From Melaminivora sp034675505 (lineage in GTDB: Bacteria; Pseudomonadota; Gammaproteobacteria; Burkholderiales; Burkholderiaceae_C): DNA of 64,000 bases. The DNA lies in the NCBI GenBank assembly GCA_034675505.1, contig JAUCDD010000025.1, forward strand, positions 186,001 to 250,000, given 5' to 3'. Positions 1-8,496 of this stretch are shown here, piece by piece. The translations under genes were made by a program, and so were the position numbers. The notes beneath the pieces are model-generated. The model was not told the origin of the DNA and searched no databases. It was given only the letters and a program-made list of their open reading frames with translations. Position 1 is the stretch's first letter. Every line of letters begins with the position of its first letter.

Positions 1-515
1 CCGTGCTGACCGACCGCCAGTACTTCCAGGGCCAGGGCGACGACCTGAAGCAGGCGCGAGCCAGCTGCGCGCTGCCGGTGCTGCGCAAGGACTTCATGGT
101 CGATCCCTGGCAGATCTACGAATCGCGCGCGCTGGGGGCGGACGCCATCCTGCTCATCGCCGCCTGCCTCGAGGACGGACTGATGGCCGAGATGGAGGCC
201 ATCGCGCACGACCTGGACATGGCCGTGCTGGTGGAGGTGCACGACGCGCCCGAGCTGCAGCGTGCGCTGCGCCTGCGCACGCCCTTGATCGGCGTCAACA
301 ACCGCGACCTGCGCACCTTCCAGGTGCGGCTGGACACCACGCTGCAGCTGCGCGGCGAGGTGCCGCCCGAGCGCCTGCTGGTGGCCGAGTCCGGCATCGC
401 CACGCGCGCCGACGTGCAGATCCTGCGCGAGGCCGGCGTACACGCCTTCCTGGTGGGCGAGGCCTTCATGCGCGAGCCCGATCCCGGCGCGGCGCTGGCG
501 CGGCTGTTCGGCTGA
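1..515 (+). CDS. trpC: Indole-3-glycerol phosphate synthase, C-terminal part (5' end outside window)
   Basis: This enzyme closes the indole ring in tryptophan synthesis, turning CdRP into indole-3-glycerol phosphate. The visible part is about the last 170 of 260-270 residues of the (beta/alpha)8 barrel. It shows VLRKDF with the catalytic lysine, VEVH with a catalytic glutamate, GVNNRDL and the phosphate-binding AESGI, followed by FLVGEAFMR. The reading frame is open at the left edge, so the start lies upstream. The gene ends with TGA just before a GC-rich hairpin. Identification is firm; only the N-terminal third, with the first catalytic Glu/Lys, cannot be checked. Confidence 0.95.
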   Translation, partial: VLTDRQYFQGQGDDLKQARASCALPVLRKDFMVDPWQIYESRALGADAILLIAACLEDGLMAEMEAIAHDLDMAVLVEVHDAPELQRALRLRTPLIGVNNRDLRTFQVRLDTTLQLRGEVPPERLLVAESGIATRADVQILREAGVHAFLVGEAFMREPDPGAALARLFG

Positions 516-518
516 GCG

Positions 519-550
519 GGCGCCGGCCCGGCGCCGGCCCGGGCATTTTT
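519..550 (+). terminator. Possible rho-independent terminator after trpC
   Basis: A 7-bp perfect stem (GGCGCCG / CGGCGCC, 3-nt loop) starts four bases after the trpC stop. It is followed by a GCCCGGGC palindrome and a T5 run. The T run lies about 10 bases beyond the first stem, so the exact fold is uncertain. A TACAAT -10-like hexamer at 556-561 just downstream could start transcription of the next gene. Confidence 0.4.
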
Positions 551-621
551 GTTCCTACAATGATTTTCCGCGCGGCCCCTGCCGAAGCGCGCTCCCCGCC
601 ATCCCCATCCTGCGCCCTGGC

Positions 622-3285
622 TTGCTCAAGACCCTGCGCTCCCCGCACCCCCGCGCCGTCCGTGAACGCTGGTGGCTGCTGATTGCCTGGCTGGTGCTGG
701 GCGCAGTGCTGGCGGGAGTGCTGTGGATGGAGCGGCGCGACACCGAGGCCGGCGAGCGCCTGCGCCTGCAGCACCAGGTGGGCATCATCCACGACAACGT
801 GGTGCGCCAGCTGCGCGCCATCGACAGCGTGCTGCAGCGCCTGGTGCGCGACACCGCGGCCGGCCCCGGCGATGCCGAGGCGCAGCGGCGCGAGGGCCGG
901 CTGCAGGCCTTCAGCGCGGCGCTGGCAGGCGTGCGCACGCTCAACGTGCTGGACGCCCGGGGGCGCGTACTCGCCTCCAGCCGGCCCGAGCTGGTCGGGC
1001 AGGACGCCGGCGACCGCGACTATTTCCGCGCGGCCCGCGCCGCCACCTCGGCCGACACGCTGATCGTCGGGCGGCCCTTCATGGCGCCGGGGAGCACCAG
1101 CTGGTACCTGACGCTGGGGCGCGTCGTGCCGGCGGCGGACGGCAGCTTCGGCGGCACCGTCATGGCCACGCTGGACCCCGAGCAATTCCTCACGCTGCTG
1201 GAATCGGTGCGCTACGCCGGCGACATGCGCAGCGGCCTGGTGCATGGCGACGGGCAGCGCTTCCTGATGGCATCCGAGCAGCCCGGCCCGCCGGGCGCCC
1301 AGGTGGGCGGGCCTGACACCCTGTTCACGCGCCACCGCAGCAGCGGCCAGGACACCAGCGTCCTGGAGGGCCCCATGCTGCCCGGCGGGACGCCGATGCT
1401 GGCGGCGCTGCGCACCATCGCCCCGCCCGACCTGCACATGGACAAGCCCCTGGTGGCCGGCGTGGCGCGCGATCAGGACGCGCTGCTGGCGGACTGGCGC
1501 GCCAGCGCCTGGGCGGTGGTGGCGGCCTACCTGGCAGCGGGCCTGGCGGCGGCCGTGGTGCTGCTGCTGGCGCAGTGGCGCCGGCGCGACGCCCGCGAGC
1601 ATGCGCGCCGGCAGGCGCTGCTGGAGGCGCGCTGGCGCGCCGTGCTGGAGGCCACCAGCCTGGGCATATGGGAGTGGCGCAGCAAGGACGGGCTGGAGGT
1701 GTATTTCTCGCCGGCCTGGAAGGCCCTGCTGGGCTACGAGGACGCCGATGCCGGCGACCAGGTGCCCGACTGGCGCGTGCACCTGCACCCCGACGAGCGC
1801 GAGCGGGTGCTGGGCCAGCTCAAGCGCCACCTGCGCGGCGAAACCCCGATCTACGAGGTCACCCACCGCATGCGCCGCAAGGACGGCAGCTGGCGCTGGG
1901 TGGTCGCGCGCGGGCGGGTGCTGGAGCGCGATGCGCACGGGCGGGCGCTGCGCTTTGCCGGCGCCTTCGGCGATGCGGCCGGGCAGGGCGAGCTGCAATA
2001 CCACCTCGACCGCCTGGCTGCCAGCGTGCCCGGGGGGCTGTACCAGTACCAGCGCGAGCCGGACGGCCGCAGCTTCTTCCCCTACGCCAGCGCCGGCATG
2101 GAGGACATCTACGGCTTCACCCCCGAGGAGCTGCGCGCCGACGCCACGCCCGTGTTCGCGCGCATCCACGCGGACGACCTGCAGCAGGTGGGCCGCAGCG
2201 TCACCGAGTCCGAGCGCACCCTGCAGGACTGGCACGCCGAGTACCGCGTCGTACTGCCCGGGCGCGGCGAGCGCTGGATCGCCGGCCAGGCGCGCCCGCA
2301 GCACCTGGCCAGCGGCGGCACGCTGTGGCACGGCTACCTGCAGGATGTGACGCAGGCCAAGCAGCAGGCGCTGCAGCTGCAGGAAACCGAGCGGCTGCTG
2401 CAGCATGTGATGCAGGAGATGCCCATAGGCCTGGCCATGGTCGATGAGTCCGGCCGCATGTACTTTCGCAACCGCCGCTTCGTCGAGTACTTCGGCTATA
2501 GCGACGACGAGCTGTCCACGCTGGCGCAGTGGTGGCAGCTGGTCTACCCCGACGCGGCCTACCGCGCGCAGGTGCAGGACTCCTGGGGCCAGGCCATGGC
2601 GCTGGCGGCCAGCGGCAGCGGCGACATCGAGGTGCACGAGTACCGCACCCGCTCCAAGGACGGCAGCGAGCGGGACATGGCCATAGGCGGCCTGCTGTTT
2701 GGCGGCCACTTCCTGGCCACCTTCTTCGATCGCACCGAGCAGCGCGCGCAAAGCGAGATGCTGCGCAAGCTGGCCTACATGGACAGCCTGACCGGCGTTG
2801 CCAACCGGCGCCACTTCGACCAGGCGCTGGATGCCGAATGGCGCCGCTGCCGGCGCAGCAGCCAGCCGCTGGCGCTGATCCTGATCGACATCGACCACTT
2901 CAAGCAGTTCAACGACCTGTACGGCCACCAGGCCGGCGATGCCTGCCTGCGCAGCGTGGCCGCCGTGCTGCGCGCCGGCCTAGGCCGCTCGCACGACGTC
3001 GTGGCGCGCTATGGCGGCGAGGAATTCGTCTGCCTGCTGCCCGAGTGCCCGCAGGAAGGCGCCAGCGGCAAGGCCCGGGCGCTGCGCCAGTCCGTGCAGG
3101 AGCTGGGCATAGAGCACCGGGGCTCCAGCGCCGCGGCGGTGGTCACCATCAGCGCCGGCGTGGCCGCGCTGGTGCCCGATGGCGCGAGCAGCCCGCAGGC
3201 CCTGCTGGCCCTGGCCGACGAGCGCCTGTACCGCGCCAAGGCCGGCGGCCGCAACCGCGTGGACAACGGCGCGGACGGGCCTTGA
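622..3285 (+). CDS. Membrane sensor diguanylate cyclase (Cache-PAS-PAS-PAS-GGDEF)
   Basis: Predicted to make cyclic di-GMP from two GTP in response to a periplasmic signal and PAS-sensed cues. Order: transmembrane helix at about residues 17-35, a periplasmic Cache-like sensor to about 290, a second helix at about 296-318, three PAS domains (about 340-445, 455-575 and 590-705), then a GGDEF domain from about 715. The active-site loop is GGEEF (798-802). An RxxD product-inhibition site, RSHD, lies at 789-792, exactly five residues before it, so the cyclase should be active and feedback-inhibited. The start is a TTG at 622 with no clear ribosome-binding site; a nearby alternative start cannot be excluded. 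No EAL or HD-GYP domain is fused to it. Confidence 0.88.
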   Translation: MLKTLRSPHPRAVRERWWLLIAWLVLGAVLAGVLWMERRDTEAGERLRLQHQVGIIHDNVVRQLRAIDSVLQRLVRDTAAGPGDAEAQRREGRLQAFSAALAGVRTLNVLDARGRVLASSRPELVGQDAGDRDYFRAARAATSADTLIVGRPFMAPGSTSWYLTLGRVVPAADGSFGGTVMATLDPEQFLTLLESVRYAGDMRSGLVHGDGQRFLMASEQPGPPGAQVGGPDTLFTRHRSSGQDTSVLEGPMLPGGTPMLAALRTIAPPDLHMDKPLVAGVARDQDALLADWRASAWAVVAAYLAAGLAAAVVLLLAQWRRRDAREHARRQALLEARWRAVLEATSLGIWEWRSKDGLEVYFSPAWKALLGYEDADAGDQVPDWRVHLHPDERERVLGQLKRHLRGETPIYEVTHRMRRKDGSWRWVVARGRVLERDAHGRALRFAGAFGDAAGQGELQYHLDRLAASVPGGLYQYQREPDGRSFFPYASAGMEDIYGFTPEELRADATPVFARIHADDLQQVGRSVTESERTLQDWHAEYRVVLPGRGERWIAGQARPQHLASGGTLWHGYLQDVTQAKQQALQLQETERLLQHVMQEMPIGLAMVDESGRMYFRNRRFVEYFGYSDDELSTLAQWWQLVYPDAAYRAQVQDSWGQAMALAASGSGDIEVHEYRTRSKDGSERDMAIGGLLFGGHFLATFFDRTEQRAQSEMLRKLAYMDSLTGVANRRHFDQALDAEWRRCRRSSQPLALILIDIDHFKQFNDLYGHQAGDACLRSVAAVLRAGLGRSHDVVARYGGEEFVCLLPECPQEGASGKARALRQSVQELGIEHRGSSAAAVVTISAGVAALVPDGASSPQALLALADERLYRAKAGGRNRVDNGADGP

Positions 3286-3330
3286 AAAAAATGATAGCTG
3301 ACTGCCCGCCACCCGCGCCGGCCTGGAGGT
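3284..3330 (+). repeat. Interspersed repeat family 1, copy a (truncated at its 3' end)
   Basis: ATAGCT at 3294-3299, 15 bases, then GCGCCGGC, the spacing shared by the six other copies in this window. The distal TTTTGAC-CAAAA block is missing or replaced by the ribosome-binding region of ung (GGAGG near 3325). It fills the gap between the cyclase and ung. Confidence 0.5.
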
Positions 3331-3336
3331 TGCCTG

Positions 3337-4060
3337 ATGCCTGAACCCCGTCCTGCAGACGCCGCCACCCAGCTGGCGCATGCCGACCCGGGCGACTGGC
3401 CGGTGGCGCCCGGCTGGCAGCCGCTGACCGACGCCTTCTTTGCCAGCGCAAGCGGCCAGCAGCTGCTGGCCTTCCTGCGCGCGCGGCTGGCCGCCGGCGC
3501 CGTCGATCTTCCCGCCCCAGCCGCTGCGCGCCCTGCAGCTCACGCCGCCCGAGGACGTGCGCGTGGTCATCCTGGGCCAGGACCCCTACCACGGCCGCGG
3601 GCAGGGCGAGGGGCTGGCGTTCTCGGCGCGCCCGGGCGTGCCCCTGCCGCCCTCGCTGCGCAACATCTTCAAGGAGCTGCAGCGCGACCTGGGCACGCCC
3701 CCGCCGCCCTTTCCCGACCCTGGCGGCAGCCTGGTCCGGTGGGCCGGCAACGGCGTGCTGCTGCTCAACACCACGCTCACCGTCGAGGAGGGCCAGGCGG
3801 CAAGCCACGCCCGCCGGGGCTGGGAGGTGCTGACCGACGCCCTCATCCGCCATGTGGGCGAAGGCGCACGGCCGGTGGTCTTCATGCTCTGGGGCAGCCA
3901 CGCCCAGGCCAAGCGCGCACTCATCCCCGCAGACCGCGGCCACCTGGTGCTGATGGCCAACCACCCCTCGCCGCTGTCGGCCCTGCGCCCGCCGCTGCCC
4001 TTCATCGGCTGCGGGCACTTCAGCCAGGCGCGCGCGTTCCGCGCCCAGCACGGCTATTGA
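3337..4060 (+). CDS. ung: Uracil-DNA glycosylase, split by one frameshift
   Basis: Removes uracil from DNA, starting base excision repair. Family 1 motifs are clear: GQDPYHG with the catalytic aspartate, a GNGVLLLNT strand, and the HPSPLSA DNA-intercalation loop near the end. The N-terminal ~55 residues read from the ATG at 3337. The rest reads in the next frame after a four-base codon at 3502-3505 (GTCG where one Ala/Val codon is expected before IFPPQPLRAL). With one base removed there, the protein has normal length (about 240 residues) and no missing motif. I therefore treat the shift as a sequence error. A GGAGG sequence lies about 8 bases before the ATG. Confidence 0.9.
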
Positions 4061-4132
4061 GCGGCAGGCCGGGGTGCCAATTGGAATCTGTCCCCAGTCT
4101 TTCGACTGACCTTTCCTGCTGCCGTGCCTGCG

Positions 4133-5743
4133 ATGACTCCAAGCCCCCATCCCCCTCTCGACTGGGCCCTGCCCTATGCCTCGCAGCGCAGCGCCGTGCT
4201 GGGGCGCAACGCCGTCGCCACCTCGCAGCCGCTGGCCGCGCAGGCCGGGCTGCGCATGCTGCTGGCGGGCGGCAACGCGGTGGACGCGGCGCTGGCCGGC
4301 GCCATGGCGCTCACGGTGGTCGAGCCCTCGGGCTGCGGCATCGGCGGCGATGCGTTCGCCATCGTCTGGGACGGCCGCGAGCTGCACGGGCTGAACGCCT
4401 CCGGGCGCTCCCCCGAGGCGTGGACGCCCGGCTACTTCGCGCGCCTGGGCAGCATCCCGGAAAAGGGCTGGAACGCGGTCACGGTGCCGGGCGTCGTCTC
4501 GGGCTGGATGGAGCTCTGGCGGCGCTTTGGCTCGCTGCCCCTGGCGCAGCTCGCCGGGCCGGCGATCCACTACGCGCGCCACGGCTTTCCCGTCTCGCCC
4601 ACGGTGGCGCGGCTGTGGCAGCTGGGCGCCGCCCGGCTGGGCGACCAGCCCGGCTTTGCCGAATGCTTCCTGCCCCGGGGCCGGCCGCTGGCAGCCGGCG
4701 AGGTGTTTTGCAGCGAAGCCCACGCGCGCACGCTGGAGGCGATCGTGCGCAGCGAGGGCGAGGACTTCTACCGCGGCGCCCTGGCGCGCGCCATGGTGCA
4801 GCACGGCCAGGCGCACGGCGGCGCGATGACGCTGGCCGACCTGGCCGCGCACCGCGCCGACTGGGTGGGCACGGTCAGCCAGCGCTTTGGCGACTCGGTC
4901 GTCCACGAGATCCCGCCCAACGGCCAGGGCATCGCCGCGCTGGCGGCTCTGGGCATGCTGGAGCACTACGGCATCGGCCAGCAGCCGGTGGACGACGTGG
5001 CCACCGTGCACGCCAGCATCGAGGCCATGAAGCTGGCGCTGGCCGACCTGGCCGAATACAACGCCGACCCCGAGCACACGCGCATCCAGCCCGCCGAGCT
5101 GCTGCAGGCGGACTACGCCAGCAGCCGCGCCGCGCTCATCGACCCGCGGCGCGCCGGCAACCCGGCCTGCGGCACGCCGCGCCCGGGCGGCACGGTCTAC
5201 CTGGCGGCGGGCGACGCGAGCGGGATGATGGTGTCCTTCATCCAGTCCAACTACATGGGCTTCGGCTCGGGCGTGGTGGTGCCGGGCACCGGCATCAGCC
5301 TGCAAAACCGCGGCCACGGCTTCGTCTGCACGCCGGGCCACGCCAACGAGGTCGGCCCGCGCAAGCGCCCCTCGCACACCATCATCCCGGCCTTCGCCAT
5401 GCACGCGGACGGCACGCCGCACATGGCGTTTGGCGTGATGGGCGGGCCCATGCAGTCGCAGGGCCACGTGCAGATGGCGCTGCGCGTGCTGCGCTACGGC
5501 CAGAACCCGCAGGCCGCGGCCGACGCGCCGCGCTGGCGCGTCACGGGCGGGCGCGGCGTGGCGGTGGAGCCGCACTTCGACCCGGGCGTGGTGGCGCAGC
5601 TGCGCGCGCTGGGCCACGAGGTGGTGGTGGAGCAGGGCAACGGCGTATTCGCCTTCGGCGGCGCGCAGCTGATGCTGCGCCAGGGCGACGCGTACGCCTG
5701 CGGCTCCGACCCGCGCAAGGATGGCTGCGCGGTGGCTTTTTGA
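4133..5743 (+). CDS. ggt: Gamma-glutamyltransferase family protein
   Basis: Family enzymes cleave or transfer the gamma-glutamyl group of glutathione and related compounds, after self-cleavage into large and small chains. The N-terminal half has the usual glycine-rich core (LLAGGNAVDAALAGAMAL, CGIGGDAF). Thr354 in GGTVYLAAGDASG is the likely nucleophile that becomes the small-chain N-terminus, followed by SNYMGFGSG and the PSHTIIPA region. No convincing signal peptide is seen, so it is probably the cytoplasmic GGT-like branch; the true substrate is unknown. I chose ATG 4133; an in-frame GTG at 4124 is possible. It converges with queA, with a repeat element between them. Confidence 0.88.
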   Translation: MTPSPHPPLDWALPYASQRSAVLGRNAVATSQPLAAQAGLRMLLAGGNAVDAALAGAMALTVVEPSGCGIGGDAFAIVWDGRELHGLNASGRSPEAWTPGYFARLGSIPEKGWNAVTVPGVVSGWMELWRRFGSLPLAQLAGPAIHYARHGFPVSPTVARLWQLGAARLGDQPGFAECFLPRGRPLAAGEVFCSEAHARTLEAIVRSEGEDFYRGALARAMVQHGQAHGGAMTLADLAAHRADWVGTVSQRFGDSVVHEIPPNGQGIAALAALGMLEHYGIGQQPVDDVATVHASIEAMKLALADLAEYNADPEHTRIQPAELLQADYASSRAALIDPRRAGNPACGTPRPGGTVYLAAGDASGMMVSFIQSNYMGFGSGVVVPGTGISLQNRGHGFVCTPGHANEVGPRKRPSHTIIPAFAMHADGTPHMAFGVMGGPMQSQGHVQMALRVLRYGQNPQAAADAPRWRVTGGRGVAVEPHFDPGVVAQLRALGHEVVVEQGNGVFAFGGAQLMLRQGDAYACGSDPRKDGCAVAF

Positions 5744-5787
5744 TAAAAATGGCCGCCCGCCGGCATGGATAGCTGGTTTTTAGCTAT
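5737..5787 (-). repeat. Interspersed repeat family 1, copy b, with a small hairpin
   Basis: Read on the minus strand: ATAGCT, 15 bases, ATGCCGGC, 9 bases, then TTTTTATCAAAAA, matching the family spacing. Its 5' part holds a 6-bp hairpin (ATAGCT / AGCTAT at 5769-5774 and 5782-5787, T-rich loop). Lying between the convergent ggt and queA, it may also act as a bidirectional terminator. The ggt stop codon overlaps the element edge. Confidence 0.6.
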
Positions 5788-5823
5788 ATTTTTAATAGCG
5801 AAACTGAAAGCCGGCGCAGCCGC

Positions 5824-6921
5824 TCAGGGGGGCATCGTCCTCTTTTCCAGCAGCATCGCATCGCCATAGCTGAAGAAGCGGTAGCGCTGCGCGATCGCGT
5901 GGCGGTACAGCTGCATCACGTGCTCGTAGCCGGCGAAGGCGCTGACCAGCATCATCAAGGTGCTTTTGGGCAGGTGGAAGTTGGTCACCAGCAGGTCCAC
6001 CACCTGAAAGCGGTAGCCCGGCGTGATGAAGATGCTGGTGTCGCCCGTGGCCTGCCCGCTGGCCGCCCACGATTCGAGCGTGCGCACGGTGGTCGTGCCC
6101 ACGGCCAGCACGCGCCCGCCGCGCTGGCGGCAGCGCTCCAGGGCGGCCAGCGTCGCGGGCGGGACGTCGTACCACTCGCTGTGCATGCGGTGCTCGGCCA
6201 GGTTCTCGGTCTTGACGGGCTGGAAGGTGCCCGCGCCCACGTGCAGCGTGACGCTGGCGCGCTCGACGCCGCGCGCGGCGAGCTGCTCCAGCACGCCCGC
6301 GTCGAAGTGCAGCGCGGCGGTGGGCGCGGCCACGGCGCCGGGGCGGGCGGCGAACACGGTCTGGTAGCGCTGCTCGTCCTCGGCGGCGTCCGGGTCGTGG
6401 CCGCCGCTTTGCTGGCGCTCGATGTAGGGCGGCAGCGGCAGGTGGCCGTGGCGCTGCATCAGCTCCCAGGGCGACTCGCCGGCGGGCGCGTGCAGCGCCA
6501 GGCGAAACAGCGGGCCGCCCTCGTCCGGCCAGCGCGACAGCAGCGTGGCGTCAAAGCCGCCGCGGGCCAGGCCGCCGGCCAGGTGCAGGCGCGCGCCGGC
6601 GCGCGGCTTCTTGCTGACCTTCATGTGCGCGACGACCTCGTTGCCGCCCTCCAGCACGCGCTCGACCAGCAGCTCCAGCCGCCCGCCGCTGGCTTTTTCG
6701 CCAAAGAGGCGCGCGCGCAGCACGCGCGTGTCGTTGAACACCAGCAGGTCGCCGGCGGCCAGCAGCCCGGGCAGCTCGCGGAAGATGCGGTCGGCCGGCG
6801 CGCTGCCCCGGCCATCGAGCAGGCGCGCGGCGCTGCGCTCGGGCGCGGGGTGCTGGGCGATCAGCGCCTCGGGCAGCTCGAAGTCGAAATCGCTTAAAGA
6901 ATAGGGGCGGTCGGCAGGCAT
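5824..6921 (-). CDS. queA: S-adenosylmethionine:tRNA ribosyltransferase-isomerase
   Basis: Transfers and isomerises the ribosyl part of SAM onto preQ1-modified tRNA, giving epoxyqueuosine, the penultimate step of queuosine synthesis. The 365-residue protein matches the family length. It has the N-terminal DFDFELPEALIAQHP, the NDTRVLRAR segment, TAALHFD, the conserved VTLHVGAGTFQPV and HLPKSTLMMLVSAFAG near the C-terminus. The start at 6921 has only a weak ribosome-binding site. No tgt gene is in view; the next gene upstream on this strand is an HD-GYP protein 70 bp away. Confidence 0.97.
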   Translation of the reverse strand: MPADRPYSLSDFDFELPEALIAQHPAPERSAARLLDGRGSAPADRIFRELPGLLAAGDLLVFNDTRVLRARLFGEKASGGRLELLVERVLEGGNEVVAHMKVSKKPRAGARLHLAGGLARGGFDATLLSRWPDEGGPLFRLALHAPAGESPWELMQRHGHLPLPPYIERQQSGGHDPDAAEDEQRYQTVFAARPGAVAAPTAALHFDAGVLEQLAARGVERASVTLHVGAGTFQPVKTENLAEHRMHSEWYDVPPATLAALERCRQRGGRVLAVGTTTVRTLESWAASGQATGDTSIFITPGYRFQVVDLLVTNFHLPKSTLMMLVSAFAGYEHVMQLYRHAIAQRYRFFSYGDAMLLEKRTMPP

Positions 6922-6991
6922 GCGGCGGATGCGGTCGGCAAAGGGCGCGATTGTCGCAAACCGCCGCCGGCGCGGGGGCGGCCGGGGCGCG

Positions 6992-8273
6992 CTACCAGGG
7001 CCGGCCCTCCAGGCCGCTCCACAGCGTGTGCAGGTCGGGGAATTTCCACTTCGCCGGGTCTTCGCGCGCGGCGATGCGGTCGCTGCAGCCGGGCGCAGCC
7101 AGGTCCAGCACCTCGGGCGGGATGCGCAGGTCTGATCTGGTGGAGAAGAACACCTTGACGCGCGGCGCGACCAGGGTGGCGGGGTTTTGCTCGACCACCA
7201 CGCCCAGGCGCCCGGACTGCAGCCGCACCAGCGAGCCGATGGGGTAGATGCCCAGGCTTTTGACGAAGGCCTGGAACAGGCGCGCGTCCAGGTGGCCCTG
7301 GGTCCACTCGGCCATGCGGCGGATGGATTCAGCGGGGTCCCAGCCGGCCTTGTAGGGCCGGTCGGAGGTGATGGCGTCGTACACGTCGCAGATCGCCGCC
7401 ATGCGCGCGATGGTGCTGAAGGACTCGCCGCTCAGGCCGTCTGGATAGCCGCTGCCGTCCGTGCGCTCGTGGTGGTGCAGGCAGGCGTCCAGCGCGGCGG
7501 CGTCCACGCCGGTGCCGGCCTTGAGCATCTTCCAGCCCTCGCGCGGGTGGCTTTTCACCAGGTCGAACTCGGCTTCGCTCAGCCGCCCGGGCTTGTTCAG
7601 CACGTCCAGCGGAATCGCCGCCTTGCCCAGGTCGTGCAGCAGCCCGGCCATGCCGGCGCTGCGCGTCTGTGCCTCGTTCAGCCCGATCTGGCGCGCCAGC
7701 GCCACCATCAGCGCGCACACCGCCACCGAGTGCATGTAGGTGTAGTCATCGGCGGTCTTCAGGCGCGCCAGGCTGATGAGCGCGCCGGGGTTGCGCGCCA
7801 CCGAATCGGAGATGTCCTGCACCAGCCCGCCGGCGCCCTGGGCGTCCACCGCCCGGCCCATGCGCGCCTGGCGGAACATGGACACCATGGCCTCGCGGGC
7901 CTGGCCGCAGATCCGGGCGGCGCGGTGGACTTCCTCGCGCAGGCTGGCCGGCTGCGTGGCGCGGCCCGGGCGCAGCCCCGGCGCGTGCGCGGCCGGCGCG
8001 CGGGGGGCGGCGGCCTCCAGCGCGCCGAAGTCGGTGGCGATGCGCTCCTCGACCTGCAGGGGCGTCAGCGAGGGCGCGCCGGCAGCGACGTCGCGCCCGC
8101 GCGCGACGTCGATCCAGACCTCGCGCACGGTGGTGGCGCGGATGCGCTCCAGGTCCCGCGGCTCGCCCAGGACGAAGCCGGTGCGCCAGAAGGGGGTGGT
8201 CCATCCAAGAGCCGCAAAACTCGTGCAGGTACATGCCCAGGGTCAGGTCTTCGACGTGGATGCGCTTGAGCAT
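6992..8273 (-). CDS. DUF3391 / HD-GYP cyclic di-GMP phosphodiesterase, one frameshift
   Basis: Predicted to hydrolyse cyclic di-GMP. The N-terminal DUF3391-type region begins MLKRIHVEDLTLGMYLHEF at 8273 and the catalytic HD-GYP domain follows. It shows HSVAVCALMVAL, the metal-binding LLHDLGKAAIP, and HHERTDGSGYPDGL carrying the GYP triad. The frame changes within the G5 run at 8192-8196: one extra base breaks DHP/FWRTGFVLG, a segment conserved in the family. Corrected length is about 426 residues. It is divergent from recG across 223 bp that contain an A-rich stretch and a C/G-rich palindrome but no clear gene. It would oppose the cyclase at 622-3285. Confidence 0.88.
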
Positions 8274-8496
8274 GGGACAAGGAAAAAAAGGCGGGGCGGG
8301 CAGTGGTGCGGGCAGGGATGGATGGCGCCGATTGTAAGAAAAAGTCACAAACCCCGGCCCGGGGCCCGCCGGTGCCGCCGCGCAGTCCCGGCGGGGCGGC
8401 CGGCGGCCGGCGGCAGCGGGCACTGCGGCGCTGGCCGATGCTGCCGCATCTGCCCGCAAGCCCGGCTGCGGCGGACGCTCGTGATAGCCTCCCCGA

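Noticed and set aside
466..2928. Very long open frames on the strand opposite to genes (for example opposite the cyclase, and at 3149-5617, 45916-48558, 21330-23225)
   Set aside because: High GC leaves few stops in other frames. The translations are Ala/Arg/His/Gln-rich low-complexity shadows without family motifs, while the other strand encodes clear known proteins.
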